Below, piece by piece: positions 1-8,405 of a DNA stretch of 64,000 nt. The DNA comes from JBPRGH01 sp051418055. GTDB taxonomy: Bacteria; Bacteroidota; Bacteroidia; Cytophagales; Cyclobacteriaceae. Position 1 is the first letter of the stretch, and every line of letters starts with the position of its first letter. The notes under the pieces were generated by a model, which had not been told where the DNA came from, ran no database searches, and saw nothing but the letters and a program-made list of their open reading frames with translations. Where the stretch lies: the NCBI GenBank assembly GCA_051418055.1, contig JBPRGH010000035.1, positions 1 through 64,000 on the forward strand, written 5' to 3'. Position numbers and translations under genes: made by a program.

Positions 1-104
1 ATGCTCCATGCTCTTTGCTCTAGCTCTTTGCCCTTTGCCCTTTGCTCTTTGCTCTTTGCCCTAAGCTCCCTACTCCCCGCTCTATGCTCTATGCTCTATG
101 CTGA
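1..104. repeat. Degenerate heptanucleotide array A (downstream of clpB)
   Basis: The segment divides into 7-bp units from base 1 (ATGCTCC, ATGCTCT, TTGCTCT, one 6-bp unit, then TTGCCCT, TTGCCCT, TTGCTCT and so on). It ends at base 104, directly before the clpB stop codon at 105-107. The plus strand is pyrimidine-rich, so a clpB read-through transcript would carry purine-rich units such as AGAGCAA and AGAGCAT. The array may continue beyond the window start. An open frame crosses it, but the composition is that of a repeat and not of a protein. Confidence 0.85.
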
Positions 105-2717
105 CTACTCAATCTCTACTTCACTTAAATTCAGGAACTCAATATTTCCTTTTTCATTAAGGTCGATAGCTATTAAGTCATCTTTGCTCACCTTACCGGC
201 TAATATTTGCTTGGAAAGCTCATTCAGGATCTCCCGCTGGATCACACGTTTCAGTGGTCGCGCTCCAAATTGCGGATCAAAACCTACTTTCGCCAGATAA
301 TCCAGAGCTTTATCGCTAATCTCAAGCTTTATACCATTTTCAGCCATTCGCTCGCTTACGATATTAAACTGGATCTTCACTATCTTCCTTATATCTTCCC
401 TGCTCAACGGACGGAACATAATAGTCTCGTCTATCCTGTTCAGAAATTCCGGCCTGACAGATTTCTTAAGCAATTCAAAAACTTTAAGCTTTGTGTTCTC
501 AATTACTTCCTCCTCGTTTGCTTCTGTCATATTTTCAAAGCTCTCCTGGATCAGGTGCGAACCTATGTTGGTTGTCATTATGATAATAGTATTCTTAAAA
601 TTAGCCACACGCCCTTTATTATCTGTTAATCTGCCATCATCAAGCACCTGAAGAAGAATGTTATATACATCCGGATGTGCTTTCTCAATCTCATCCAACA
701 ATATCACACTATAAGGCCTTCTTCTTACGGCTTCTGTCAACTGACCACCTTCATCATATCCGACATATCCGGGAGGCGCTCCTATCAATCTGCTTACTGC
801 ATGCCTTTCCTGATACTCTGACATATCTATTCGCACCATGGCATTATCATCATTGAAGAGATATTCAGCCAGTGCTTTCGATAATTCTGTTTTACCCACA
901 CCCGTAGTACCCAGGAAGATAAACGAACCTATAGGACGTTTTGGGTCCTGTAAACCGGCACGGCTTCTTCTTACTGCATCAGAAAGGGCAGTAATTGCTT
1001 CCTGCTGACCTGCCACTCGTTTGCTTAGCTCTTCCTCAAGATGAAGCAGTTTCTCTCGCTCACTTTGCAGCATTTTTGAAACAGGGATACCTGTCCAGCG
1101 TGCCACAACTTCTGCGATATCTTCATTAGACACTTCCTCTTTCATCAGGCTGGCCTCACCCTGCAGCTCTTTCATTTGCTGCTGAAGGGACTGGAGGTTA
1201 TTCTCCGCTTCAACAAGTTTTCCATAACGGATCTCCGCTACTCTGCCAAAGTCACCCGATTTTTCAGCCTGCTCAGCTTCAAATTTCAGTTTATCAATAT
1301 TTTCCTTCTGCTGACGGATTCCCTGGACAACTGCTTTTTCATTTTCCCATCGGCCTTTCAATGCCTGTCTTTTTTCATCAAGATCAGCGATCTCCTTACT
1401 TAGCTCGCGCTCTTTATCTTTGTCTTTTTCACGGCGTATTGCCTCGCGTTCAATCTCCAGCTGCATGATCTTACGATTCAGCTCATCAAGCTCTTCAGGA
1501 ACGCTGTCCATTTCCAGGCGTAGCTTTGCTGCCGCTTCATCCATCAGGTCAATCGCTTTATCAGGAAGAAACCTGTCGCTGATATATCGGTGCGACAATT
1601 CTACCGCCGATATAACAGCATCATCTTTTATCCTCACGCCATGATGAAGCTCATACTTATCTTTTATACCACGTAATATACTAATAGCATCCTGTGGTGA
1701 TGGCTCATTCACCATTACAGACTGAAACCTGCGCTCCAGCGCTTTATCTTTCTCAATATATTTCTGGTATTCCTTTAATGTCGTCGCACCAATTGCATGC
1801 AGTTCACCCCTTGCAAGTGCAGGCTTTAATAAATTGGCCGCATCCATCGCTCCTTCACCGCCACCAGCGCCTATAAGCGTATGGATCTCATCAATGAATA
1901 AGACGATCTGTCCTTCACTGTCAGTTACTTCCTTGATCACAGCTTTCAGACGCTCTTCAAATTCACCCTTATATTTAGCGCCTGCAACTAATAATCCCAT
2001 ATCCAAACTGATAAGGATCTTATCTTTTAGGTTTTCAGGTACGTCACCGTCAACAATCCGTTGCGCCATACCCTCTACAATGGCTGTTTTACCAACACCC
2101 GGTTCACCCAATAAGATAGGGTTGTTTTTCGTACGACGGGAAAGGATCTGCAATACCCTTCTGATCTCCTCGTCACGACCGATAACCGGATCTATTTTAC
2201 CTTGTTTTGCTAGTTCAATAAGGTTAATAGAGTAACGTTCAAGCGATCTGTATTTAGATTCTGCATTCTGATCTGTCACTTTACTACCTCCACGCAATTC
2301 TTTAATAGCAGCAATAAGATCTTTCTTATTTATACCAACATCTTTTAACAAAACAGCTACTTTATCTTTGCCTTCAAGAATTCCTATGATAATATGCTCT
2401 ACAGCAATGAATTCATCTTTAAATTCCTTTAATGCTTTTTCTGCTTCTCGAAGAACAGTTGAAGTATCATTTGATAAATATGGCTGCTGTCCGGAAACTT
2501 TAGGATAGCCTCCAACGATCTCCTCAAGCTTTGCCTCCAGATGCTGCCTGTTTAGATTTAATTTTTTCACTAAAAAGCTGAATACGTTCTCATCGCTGGC
2601 GAGGATAGCTTTCATCAGGTGGCCCGGCTCAACAGCCTGCTGCTGGTTACCGGACGCTATCTCAGCGGCTTTCTGTAACACCTCTTGTGATTTAATTGTA
2701 TACTTATCGAAGTTCAT
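105..2717 (-). CDS. clpB: ATP-dependent disaggregase ClpB
   Basis: ClpB is a cytosolic AAA+ hexamer that works with DnaK to pull polypeptides out of aggregates after heat stress. The 870 residues match the normal family length. In order they hold the Clp N-domain repeats (about 1-145), AAA-1 with Walker A GEPGVGKT (204-211) and Walker B LFIDEIHTL, the long middle coiled coil (about 410-530, rich in E, K and Q) that separates ClpB from ClpA/ClpC, and AAA-2 with GTTGVGKT near 605 and the sensor stretch NRIDE. The ATG start gives the conserved opening MNFDKYTIKSQEVLQ. The gene stands alone, with a terminator of its neighbour and an inverted repeat upstream. Its stop codon touches a heptamer array. 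Confidence 0.98.
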   Translation of the reverse strand: MNFDKYTIKSQEVLQKAAEIASGNQQQAVEPGHLMKAILASDENVFSFLVKKLNLNRQHLEAKLEEIVGGYPKVSGQQPYLSNDTSTVLREAEKALKEFKDEFIAVEHIIIGILEGKDKVAVLLKDVGINKKDLIAAIKELRGGSKVTDQNAESKYRSLERYSINLIELAKQGKIDPVIGRDEEIRRVLQILSRRTKNNPILLGEPGVGKTAIVEGMAQRIVDGDVPENLKDKILISLDMGLLVAGAKYKGEFEERLKAVIKEVTDSEGQIVLFIDEIHTLIGAGGGEGAMDAANLLKPALARGELHAIGATTLKEYQKYIEKDKALERRFQSVMVNEPSPQDAISILRGIKDKYELHHGVRIKDDAVISAVELSHRYISDRFLPDKAIDLMDEAAAKLRLEMDSVPEELDELNRKIMQLEIEREAIRREKDKDKERELSKEIADLDEKRQALKGRWENEKAVVQGIRQQKENIDKLKFEAEQAEKSGDFGRVAEIRYGKLVEAENNLQSLQQQMKELQGEASLMKEEVSNEDIAEVVARWTGIPVSKMLQSEREKLLHLEEELSKRVAGQQEAITALSDAVRRSRAGLQDPKRPIGSFIFLGTTGVGKTELSKALAEYLFNDDNAMVRIDMSEYQERHAVSRLIGAPPGYVGYDEGGQLTEAVRRRPYSVILLDEIEKAHPDVYNILLQVLDDGRLTDNKGRVANFKNTIIIMTTNIGSHLIQESFENMTEANEEEVIENTKLKVFELLKKSVRPEFLNRIDETIMFRPLSREDIRKIVKIQFNIVSERMAENGIKLEISDKALDYLAKVGFDPQFGARPLKRVIQREILNELSKQILAGKVSKDDLIAIDLNEKGNIEFLNLSEVEIE

Positions 2718-2776
2718 AAAACTTATTTTTTCTTTTCTTTTTAACTATGCACTTTAGATCAAAAGAAGCACCAATC

Positions 2777-2796
2777 TCAAAATAATGACATTTTGA
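2777..2796 (-). promoter_or_regulatory. Inverted repeat upstream of clpB
   Basis: TCAAAAT and ATTTTGA form a 7-bp inverted repeat with a 6-bp spacer, about 60-80 bp upstream of the clpB start. A stress-regulator site is a plausible role because clpB is heat-inducible in most bacteria, but no known operator was recognised and AT-rich palindromes of this size arise by chance. Confidence 0.25.
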
Positions 2797-2857
2797 CTTA
2801 CTATTTTGTATTTTTGCTGGATTTTAAGACAATTTGTCGTGCAGCAGCAGTTTGTTT

Positions 2858-2896
2858 AAAAAAATAAAAGCCCGGCTTTTGAATAAACCCGGGCTT
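2858..2896 (-). terminator. Rho-independent terminator of the OmpA-TPR gene
   Basis: AAGCCCGG (2868-2875) pairs with CCGGGCTT (2889-2896). On the minus strand the stem is followed by a T-rich run (complement of the A-run at 2858-2869). It lies 24 bp beyond the stop codon of the minus-strand gene at 2920. Confidence 0.85.
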
Positions 2897-2919
2897 ATTA
2901 CATTATATAATTTAATTAA

Positions 2920-4863
2920 CTAATTTTCAGCTACATCATCGTCGGAGGCATCTTCGAATGCATCATTATCCCAATAGGCCCGGAATGCAAGATCTTCCTC
3001 TGCAATATCTGCCAACCTATCGATTCTTTTGATCGCCATCTTTAATTTTTCAAGCATCAGCTCTTTTTCACCTGTTTTAGCTGCAGCAACTGCTGTTAAA
3101 TAATGTCCAAGTGCATATTGCGGGAAATCCTTGCTAAACTGCATAAAATCCTGCTGTGCACCCATATAATCTCCCACCATATACCTGGCTAGTCCACGGT
3201 TGTATCCTATTCCCGGAACCCCTTCAGCCTTTTCAAAATGTCGATGTGCTTTTTCATATTCACCTCTTACTGCATGCAGAACACCTAAATTATAGTTTAC
3301 CCCATCCTGATTTGGATTAAGCTTGTATGATTTTTCGAGAAGTTGCTCAGCGTTTGTATAATCACCATTTGTTAAATACCATGCCCCAAGATTATTCAAG
3401 GCAACAAAATTATTAGATTCAACTTCTACAGCTTTATCAAAATATTTTTTGGCTTCTTTTAATCTTTCAACATCACCTTTGATTTTAATTTTAAACTTCT
3501 CAGGATCCTCAACATCCTCTTGTTTATACTTGTACTTGTACTTAAATTTCCCTTCATCTATATCAAGCTCTTCGTCAATATCCACTACATCTCGGTTAAA
3601 GCCGACACCGACTAAGGCATCATCACCTCCAACTACATCAAAGGAATGAAGATTAGTGGCTATATGTGCCCCAAGATCACTATAAATACGCATATCTCCG
3701 GGATAAAGATTTACATAGCTGGTGAGCAGGGTTATCTTACCCTCTCTTGCATCATTTTGTACATAAGCCTGAAGATACTCTTCCTGGTTATAAATATCTT
3801 TTAATGCAGAAGCCGGTATTTCTCCTTTCTGCACTCTGGTATTGATCTGGTCTATTTGACTTCGGGTGTATCCTTCTCTAAAAGCATTTCTTGAGGAAGC
3901 AACAATTGTTGTTCTTCTTAAAGGACGCATGAATTCTTCAACTTTCTGCTTATCTCCAACAATTTCATAAAGCTTCTCTTCCATTTTCTTTAATGATTCA
4001 TTAGTAGAAATAGCATTCATTATCTCAGTTTGCTTATCCGTTGATAAGTTGGAATTCCTGATCAGCTGGACCAGTCCTCTCCAGTCTTCTGAGGTTGTCT
4101 CAACTTTTATAGCGTTTTCATTATAACTATTTTTATACCCCTTTTCATTTAACGCTTTTGTCAGCCACTCTTTAGCAGCCTGAGCTCTTTCTCGTGCCAA
4201 TTCTTTATTACGCTCTACAGGTCCTTCCGGTGAGGCAAACCCACGAATAGTTATTGTAGCATCCGGATGCGCTTTTAAATAATCACCGATTACCTTAATT
4301 TTTTCCTGCTGCTCATTTACAGAGAACTCAGAAATATTTATAGGAAAATTGATCTGCGCAACTACTTTTAGAGGAGTTGATTTTGGTGGAGTATATTCAA
4401 AATTCATCAACTCATACTGCCCATTCAGGGAAAATAACATTCCTGTGGTGAGGCAGCATTCTGCCAAATCATCCATATCATCAAATTCTTTATTTTTTTC
4501 TCCGTCCCTATACACGTATTCATGTTCAATTTCCAGGTCATTTCCTATCATATCCTCATTGAAAGGTGCGCTGCTTGATATAGTAACCTTAATACCCTCC
4601 TTTCGGGCATTTTGCAACTCCGAGGATGGTATATGAATTTCAGGAAATTTTGTATCTCCAAGTTCAGGCATGATCCTGTAATATCCGTCTTTCCTCATTA
4701 CTCTGTGAGGGGGCACATTTATGGTAGCCTCAAACCTGACACTATCACCATATACATATAAAGGCTTTTTGTCAAGTTTAGCGGTTGGATCTTGCGCCAA
4801 AGTCTGGGAATATATAAATATTAATCCCATGACTAAACCGGTCAAAAGTTTTATATTTTTCAT
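2920..4863 (-). CDS. OmpA-like domain and TPR protein, exported
   Basis: Probable outer-membrane-associated or periplasmic protein of 647 residues that binds peptidoglycan through an OmpA domain; the specific role is unknown. A signal peptide covers residues 1-24 (cleavage after TLAQ). Residues 25-160 look beta-rich. The OmpA-like domain starts near 170; its peptidoglycan-binding helix contains RNKELARERAQAA (218-230). It seems to be split by about 80 extra residues before the closing strand RRTTIVAS (316-323). Residues 467-600 form TPR repeats (for example ALNNLGAWYLTNGDYTNAEQ). Between the two lies a charged stretch (about 428-462) with alternating K and hydrophobic residues. The gene is monocistronic, with its own terminator and an AT-rich upstream region shared with the divergent thioesterase gene. 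Confidence 0.85.
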   Translation of the reverse strand: MKNIKLLTGLVMGLIFIYSQTLAQDPTAKLDKKPLYVYGDSVRFEATINVPPHRVMRKDGYYRIMPELGDTKFPEIHIPSSELQNARKEGIKVTISSSAPFNEDMIGNDLEIEHEYVYRDGEKNKEFDDMDDLAECCLTTGMLFSLNGQYELMNFEYTPPKSTPLKVVAQINFPINISEFSVNEQQEKIKVIGDYLKAHPDATITIRGFASPEGPVERNKELARERAQAAKEWLTKALNEKGYKNSYNENAIKVETTSEDWRGLVQLIRNSNLSTDKQTEIMNAISTNESLKKMEEKLYEIVGDKQKVEEFMRPLRRTTIVASSRNAFREGYTRSQIDQINTRVQKGEIPASALKDIYNQEEYLQAYVQNDAREGKITLLTSYVNLYPGDMRIYSDLGAHIATNLHSFDVVGGDDALVGVGFNRDVVDIDEELDIDEGKFKYKYKYKQEDVEDPEKFKIKIKGDVERLKEAKKYFDKAVEVESNNFVALNNLGAWYLTNGDYTNAEQLLEKSYKLNPNQDGVNYNLGVLHAVRGEYEKAHRHFEKAEGVPGIGYNRGLARYMVGDYMGAQQDFMQFSKDFPQYALGHYLTAVAAAKTGEKELMLEKLKMAIKRIDRLADIAEEDLAFRAYWDNDAFEDASDDDVAEN

Positions 4864-4957
4864 AATCCTAAAGATTTAGTTTTCAATTAATTAACGCCTG
4901 CTACTTGACAGGCCTTATATTATAAGCCAATTACTGTACCCAGACTTATTTTACTTC

Positions 4958-4965
4958 TATATTTG
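4958..4965 (+). promoter_or_regulatory. Bacteroidota -7 promoter box for the thioesterase-rlmN unit
   Basis: TATATTTG matches the Bacteroidota -7 consensus TAnnTTTG and lies 69 bp before the start codon at 5035. No clear TTTG is seen at the expected -33 position, so the assignment rests on the -7 box alone. Confidence 0.5.
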
Positions 4966-5034
4966 TTAAAACGAGGGTGATTTGGCTGTAACAGGTAATG
5001 CTACCCACAACATGTAGAATATATTACTCAACTA

Positions 5035-5481
5035 ATGGCTCGTATTAAAATAGATCTGCCTGAAAAATTTATATACAAACACAATCTTAAAGTCCGTATA
5101 TCTGACCTCAATTATGGAGCTCATACCGGCAACGACACCATACTCACTTTTATGCATGAGGCAAGGATGAACTTTTTACGCTCACTTGGGATTAAGGATG
5201 AAGTGAATATTACACCTGATGCAGGAATAATTGTAGCGGATGCCGCTGTAGTATATAAATCCGAAACATTTTTCGGCGATAAAATACACATACTTGTTGC
5301 CATTGAGGATATAAGTCGTTACGGAATGGATATGTACTACCTCCTTAAAAAGGAAAACGGAAAAGAGGTAGCACGGGGTAAAACCGGGATTGTTTTTTTC
5401 AGCTATAAAAACAGAAAAATTACAGAGATACCGACACAATTCCTTGAGCAGGTAAAAAAATTAGATCTTATAAATAATTGA
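5035..5481 (+). CDS. Acyl-CoA thioesterase, hotdog fold (4HBT family)
   Basis: Small hotdog-fold thioesterase of 148 residues, the usual length of YbgC/FcbC-like enzymes, which hydrolyse acyl-CoA or acyl-ACP thioesters in the cytosol. The signature region is VRISDLNYGAHTGNDTILTF (21-40): Asn-Tyr-Gly-Ala-His is the place where YbgC-type proteins carry the catalytic Asp and neighbouring residues. Here the usual D-x-x-G-H-V pattern reads N-Y-G-A-H-T, with the preceding D present (SDLNYG). The substrate cannot be read from the sequence. Its stop codon TGA overlaps the rlmN ATG by one base, so the two are probably co-translated. Confidence 0.8.
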   Translation: MARIKIDLPEKFIYKHNLKVRISDLNYGAHTGNDTILTFMHEARMNFLRSLGIKDEVNITPDAGIIVADAAVVYKSETFFGDKIHILVAIEDISRYGMDMYYLLKKENGKEVARGKTGIVFFSYKNRKITEIPTQFLEQVKKLDLINN

Positions 5482-6530
5482 TGGAAGCTGCAGTAAAGAA
5501 AAAAGACATTCGAAAACTCACTTTGGAGCAACTGGAGGATTATTTCTCTTCCATAGGGGAGAAGTCTTTTCGTGCTAAACAGGTATATGAATGGTTATGG
5601 AAAAAAGGCGCCAGGAGTTTTGAAGGCATGACCAACCTTTCCAAATCTTTGAGGGATCGCATTGAACAGGATTTTACAATAAACCATATCGCTGTCGATC
5701 AAATGCAGCGCAGCTCCGATGGCACAATTAAAAATGCAGTAAAATTATTTGATGGACTGACTGTAGAATCTGTATTGATCCCCACAGAAACACGTATTAC
5801 AGCCTGTGTTTCTTCACAGGTAGGATGCAGCCTTGACTGTAATTTCTGTGCTACCGCCCGCCTTAAACGTATGCGTAACCTCAATCCGGATGAGATCTAT
5901 GATCAGGTAGTTACTATTATGCAGCAGGGAAGTGAGTTTTTTGACCGCCCGCTTACCAATATTGTTTTTATGGGAATGGGTGAACCTCTTCTTAATTATA
6001 ATAATGTACTGCAGGCTATTGACATGATCACGAGCCCTGAAGGATTAAATATGTCGCCTCGAAGAATTACACTCTCAACTGTGGGTATCCCTAAAATGAT
6101 CACCCGTATGGCTGATGAAGATGTGAAATTTAATCTTGCCGTATCCTTACACTCCGCTATAAATGAAAAAAGATCAGCACTTATGCCGATCAACGAAAAA
6201 AGCAATCTGGAGGATCTTTTAGAAGCATTACAATACTGGTATTCAAAAACAAAAAAGAGGATCACCTTTGAATATGTTGTCTGGAGAGGAATAAATGATA
6301 AGCCGGAAGACGTGAAAGCATTAGTAGAATACTGCAAAAAAGTGCCTTCAAAAGTAAACCTTATTGAATATAACCCTATTGATGAAGGAGAATATCAACA
6401 AGCTTCACAGGAAAGCCTGAATCTTTATATTAAGCTCCTGGAAGCTAATAACATTATTGTTAATGTACGCCACAGCCGCGGAAAAGACATAGACGCCGCC
6501 TGCGGCCAGCTAGCCAACAAGAATGGATAA
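5481..6530 (+). CDS. rlmN: Dual-specificity RNA methyltransferase RlmN
   Basis: Radical-SAM enzyme that methylates C2 of adenosine 2503 in 23S rRNA and A37 of some tRNAs, affecting translational fidelity. The 4Fe-4S/SAM motif CSLDCNFC (CxxxCxxC) is present, followed by MGMGEP. The methyl-carrying cysteine near the C-terminus is seen in DIDAACGQLANK. The length of 349 residues is normal. ATG at 5481 is preferred over an in-frame TTG three bases upstream because it gives a TGATG junction with the thioesterase gene. It ends directly at a heptamer repeat array. Confidence 0.97.
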   Translation: MEAAVKKKDIRKLTLEQLEDYFSSIGEKSFRAKQVYEWLWKKGARSFEGMTNLSKSLRDRIEQDFTINHIAVDQMQRSSDGTIKNAVKLFDGLTVESVLIPTETRITACVSSQVGCSLDCNFCATARLKRMRNLNPDEIYDQVVTIMQQGSEFFDRPLTNIVFMGMGEPLLNYNNVLQAIDMITSPEGLNMSPRRITLSTVGIPKMITRMADEDVKFNLAVSLHSAINEKRSALMPINEKSNLEDLLEALQYWYSKTKKRITFEYVVWRGINDKPEDVKALVEYCKKVPSKVNLIEYNPIDEGEYQQASQESLNLYIKLLEANNIIVNVRHSRGKDIDAACGQLANKNG

Positions 6531-6621
6531 GAAGTTTAAAGTTCAAAGTTCAAAGTTTAAAGTTTAAAGTTTCACATACTCCTTGCTCTTTGCTCTTGGC
6601 TCTTTGCTCTTTGTTTAAACT
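6531..6621. repeat. Degenerate heptanucleotide array B (between rlmN and a rhomboid gene)
   Basis: The whole gap between the convergent stop codons of rlmN and the rhomboid gene is made of 7-bp units. 6531-6572 reads GAAGTTT, AAAGTTC, AAAGTTC, then three AAAGTTT. After CACATAC, 6580-6614 reads TCCTTGC, TCTTTGC, TCTTGGC, TCTTTGC, TCTTTGT. The left half resembles units in array C and the right half resembles array A. No hairpin terminator is seen between these two genes. Confidence 0.85.
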
Positions 6622-7587
6622 TCAACTCTTCGAAGCATTAAATAACTTCTCTTTTTCTTCTTTACTTAAGCTTTCATAGCCACTGTCAGAAATTTTATCA
6701 AGAATATGATCGATTTCATCCTGGCTTACTTTAGAGCTTTTGCTTCGGGTACCTGCAGAGGTAGCGGATTTTGAGAAATTCGAAGATGTGTATGTCGACC
6801 ATTTAGAGCTTTCTTTCTTCTTGTATGTTACTCTGATCTTTTCCTTTTTACTAAACATAGACTTAATACTATCTATCGTACTGGTGATCCAGGCACCCCA
6901 GTCATTGCCCTGTTGTAGCTGTTTGATATATATAAAGCCTATTAATGCTCCCCCAAGATGGGCAAGCTCACCACCCGCATTATTACCTGTGGTATTGGCA
7001 AAAGACATGATAACATAAAAAATGGCAATATATTTTATTCTTATAGGGCCCAGCAGTAAGAGATAAAATGTGTAATTAGGCATAAAAGTGGCTGCACCGA
7101 CTACAATAGCATAAACTCCCGCAGATGCTCCAAGCATCATGCTGCTTGCCACACGATCACTAAAGAATGGCAACAGGTTATAGATTAAAAGAAAGGTAAG
7201 TCCGCCAAATATACCACCTAGTACATAAAGGCTTATTACCTTATCACTTCCTAAAAATTCCTGTATCAGCTTTCCAAACCAATAGAGGAACAACATATTG
7301 AACAGGATATGAAGGAATCCGGTATGGGTAAAGAAATAGGTGATAAGTGTCCACGGTTGGGTCAGGAATTTCCCAATGTCTGAGGGCATCATCAGGTAAC
7401 TTACAATTGTGGCATATATACCTTCAGCCTGAGAAAGCTTTAATACGACCTCAGCAACAAGTAAGACAAGGAAAATGGCTAAATTAATAAATATTAATTG
7501 TATGACTGCATTATTCGGACGGTAGAAAGCGCTTTTGAATTCTTCAAGTATGCCGCCTCCTCCACTATACATATTATTTCTGCGCAT
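6622..7587 (-). CDS. Rhomboid family intramembrane serine protease
   Basis: Six-helix membrane protease of 321 residues that cleaves transmembrane segments of client proteins; the substrates are unknown. The catalytic serine is S155 in MLGASAGVYA and the partner histidine is H210 in ELAHLGGAL. The usual GxSG motif reads GASA, so the last glycine is shifted by one; activity is likely but not certain. The early-helix HILFNMLFLYWFG motif is intact. The last 80 residues form a polar, Ser/Lys-rich cytoplasmic tail. The gene is the last of the operon 10616 to 6622 with mutL and a second rhomboid. Confidence 0.93.
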   Translation of the reverse strand: MRRNNMYSGGGGILEEFKSAFYRPNNAVIQLIFINLAIFLVLLVAEVVLKLSQAEGIYATIVSYLMMPSDIGKFLTQPWTLITYFFTHTGFLHILFNMLFLYWFGKLIQEFLGSDKVISLYVLGGIFGGLTFLLIYNLLPFFSDRVASSMMLGASAGVYAIVVGAATFMPNYTFYLLLLGPIRIKYIAIFYVIMSFANTTGNNAGGELAHLGGALIGFIYIKQLQQGNDWGAWITSTIDSIKSMFSKKEKIRVTYKKKESSKWSTYTSSNFSKSATSAGTRSKSSKVSQDEIDHILDKISDSGYESLSKEEKEKLFNASKS

Positions 7588-7604
7588 ATGCTCTTAACAA
7601 AAAA

Positions 7605-8405
7605 TTAATAGAATTTGTCTCGGCGACCCTGCCAAAACTTTATCATTATGTACGCAAATATCATACCTCCCAAATGTGCGAAGTGAGCGACATTATCACC
7701 AGCTGATCTGTTAAACCCTGAGTATAAGGCAATTCCACCCAAAACAAGCACTAAATATTTTGCTTTAACAGGTATGGGAGGAAATAATAACATTAACTCA
7801 GTATTAGGAAACAATAAACCAAAAGCCATCAATATTCCATAAACTGCTCCAGATGCACCAACCATTAAACCAACAGCTGATCTCTGATAAATATTCTTTA
7901 CCTCCTGAATGCTAATTCCTACATAATTTTCATTATTCGGATTTTCATCATATGCATTTATGAGCTTTTCGTATTTTACATAATCCCTTTCATCAACATG
8001 ATCTAAAACAAATCTATTAAAATCACTTGGATTAGGTGACTGAACATATTCTTGCACATCAGCCTTTAAACTTTGACTGCTTACATATTTTATTCCATTA
8101 TATAAAAGACCAGCCCCAACTCCACAAACAATATAAAAGATTAAAAAACGTTGGCTCCCCCAGAATTGCTCTAATAACGGACCAAGAAAAACGAGTCCTA
8201 ACATGTTAAATAAAATATGAAAAAAACCTTCAGTGCTATGAGCAAACATATAGGTGAAGAACTGATATGGCTTAAAATATTCTGACTCAAAAGTCCATAA
8301 AGAAATATACAAAGTAAAATAATCTCCTAGTACCAGTTGAAGGATAAAAATTACTATATTAATAATTAACAGGTTTTTTACTACCGGGGTCAGTCGCTGC
8401 ATCAT
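7605..8405 (-). CDS. Rhomboid family protease with an inserted loop
   Basis: Second rhomboid of the operon, 266 residues. S185 lies in VGASGAVYG and H244 in AHFAHLGGM, so the catalytic dyad is complete, and HILFNMLGLVFLG (63-75) is the family motif. About 70 polar residues (105-177, rich in D, E, N and Y) are inserted between the helix ending near 104 and the serine-bearing helix. This extramembrane insertion is absent from its two relatives in the window. The start ATGATG overlaps the mutL stop by 4 bp, which implies translational coupling. Confidence 0.93.
   Translation of the reverse strand: MMQRLTPVVKNLLIINIVIFILQLVLGDYFTLYISLWTFESEYFKPYQFFTYMFAHSTEGFFHILFNMLGLVFLGPLLEQFWGSQRFLIFYIVCGVGAGLLYNGIKYVSSQSLKADVQEYVQSPNPSDFNRFVLDHVDERDYVKYEKLINAYDENPNNENYVGISIQEVKNIYQRSAVGLMVGASGAVYGILMAFGLLFPNTELMLLFPPIPVKAKYLVLVLGGIALYSGFNRSAGDNVAHFAHLGGMIFAYIMIKFWQGRRDKFY

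Noticed and set aside
1..300. Open frame of 99 codons on the plus strand over the window start
   Set aside because: It is a product of the heptamer array plus the antisense of clpB; composition is repetitive Leu/Ser/Cys.
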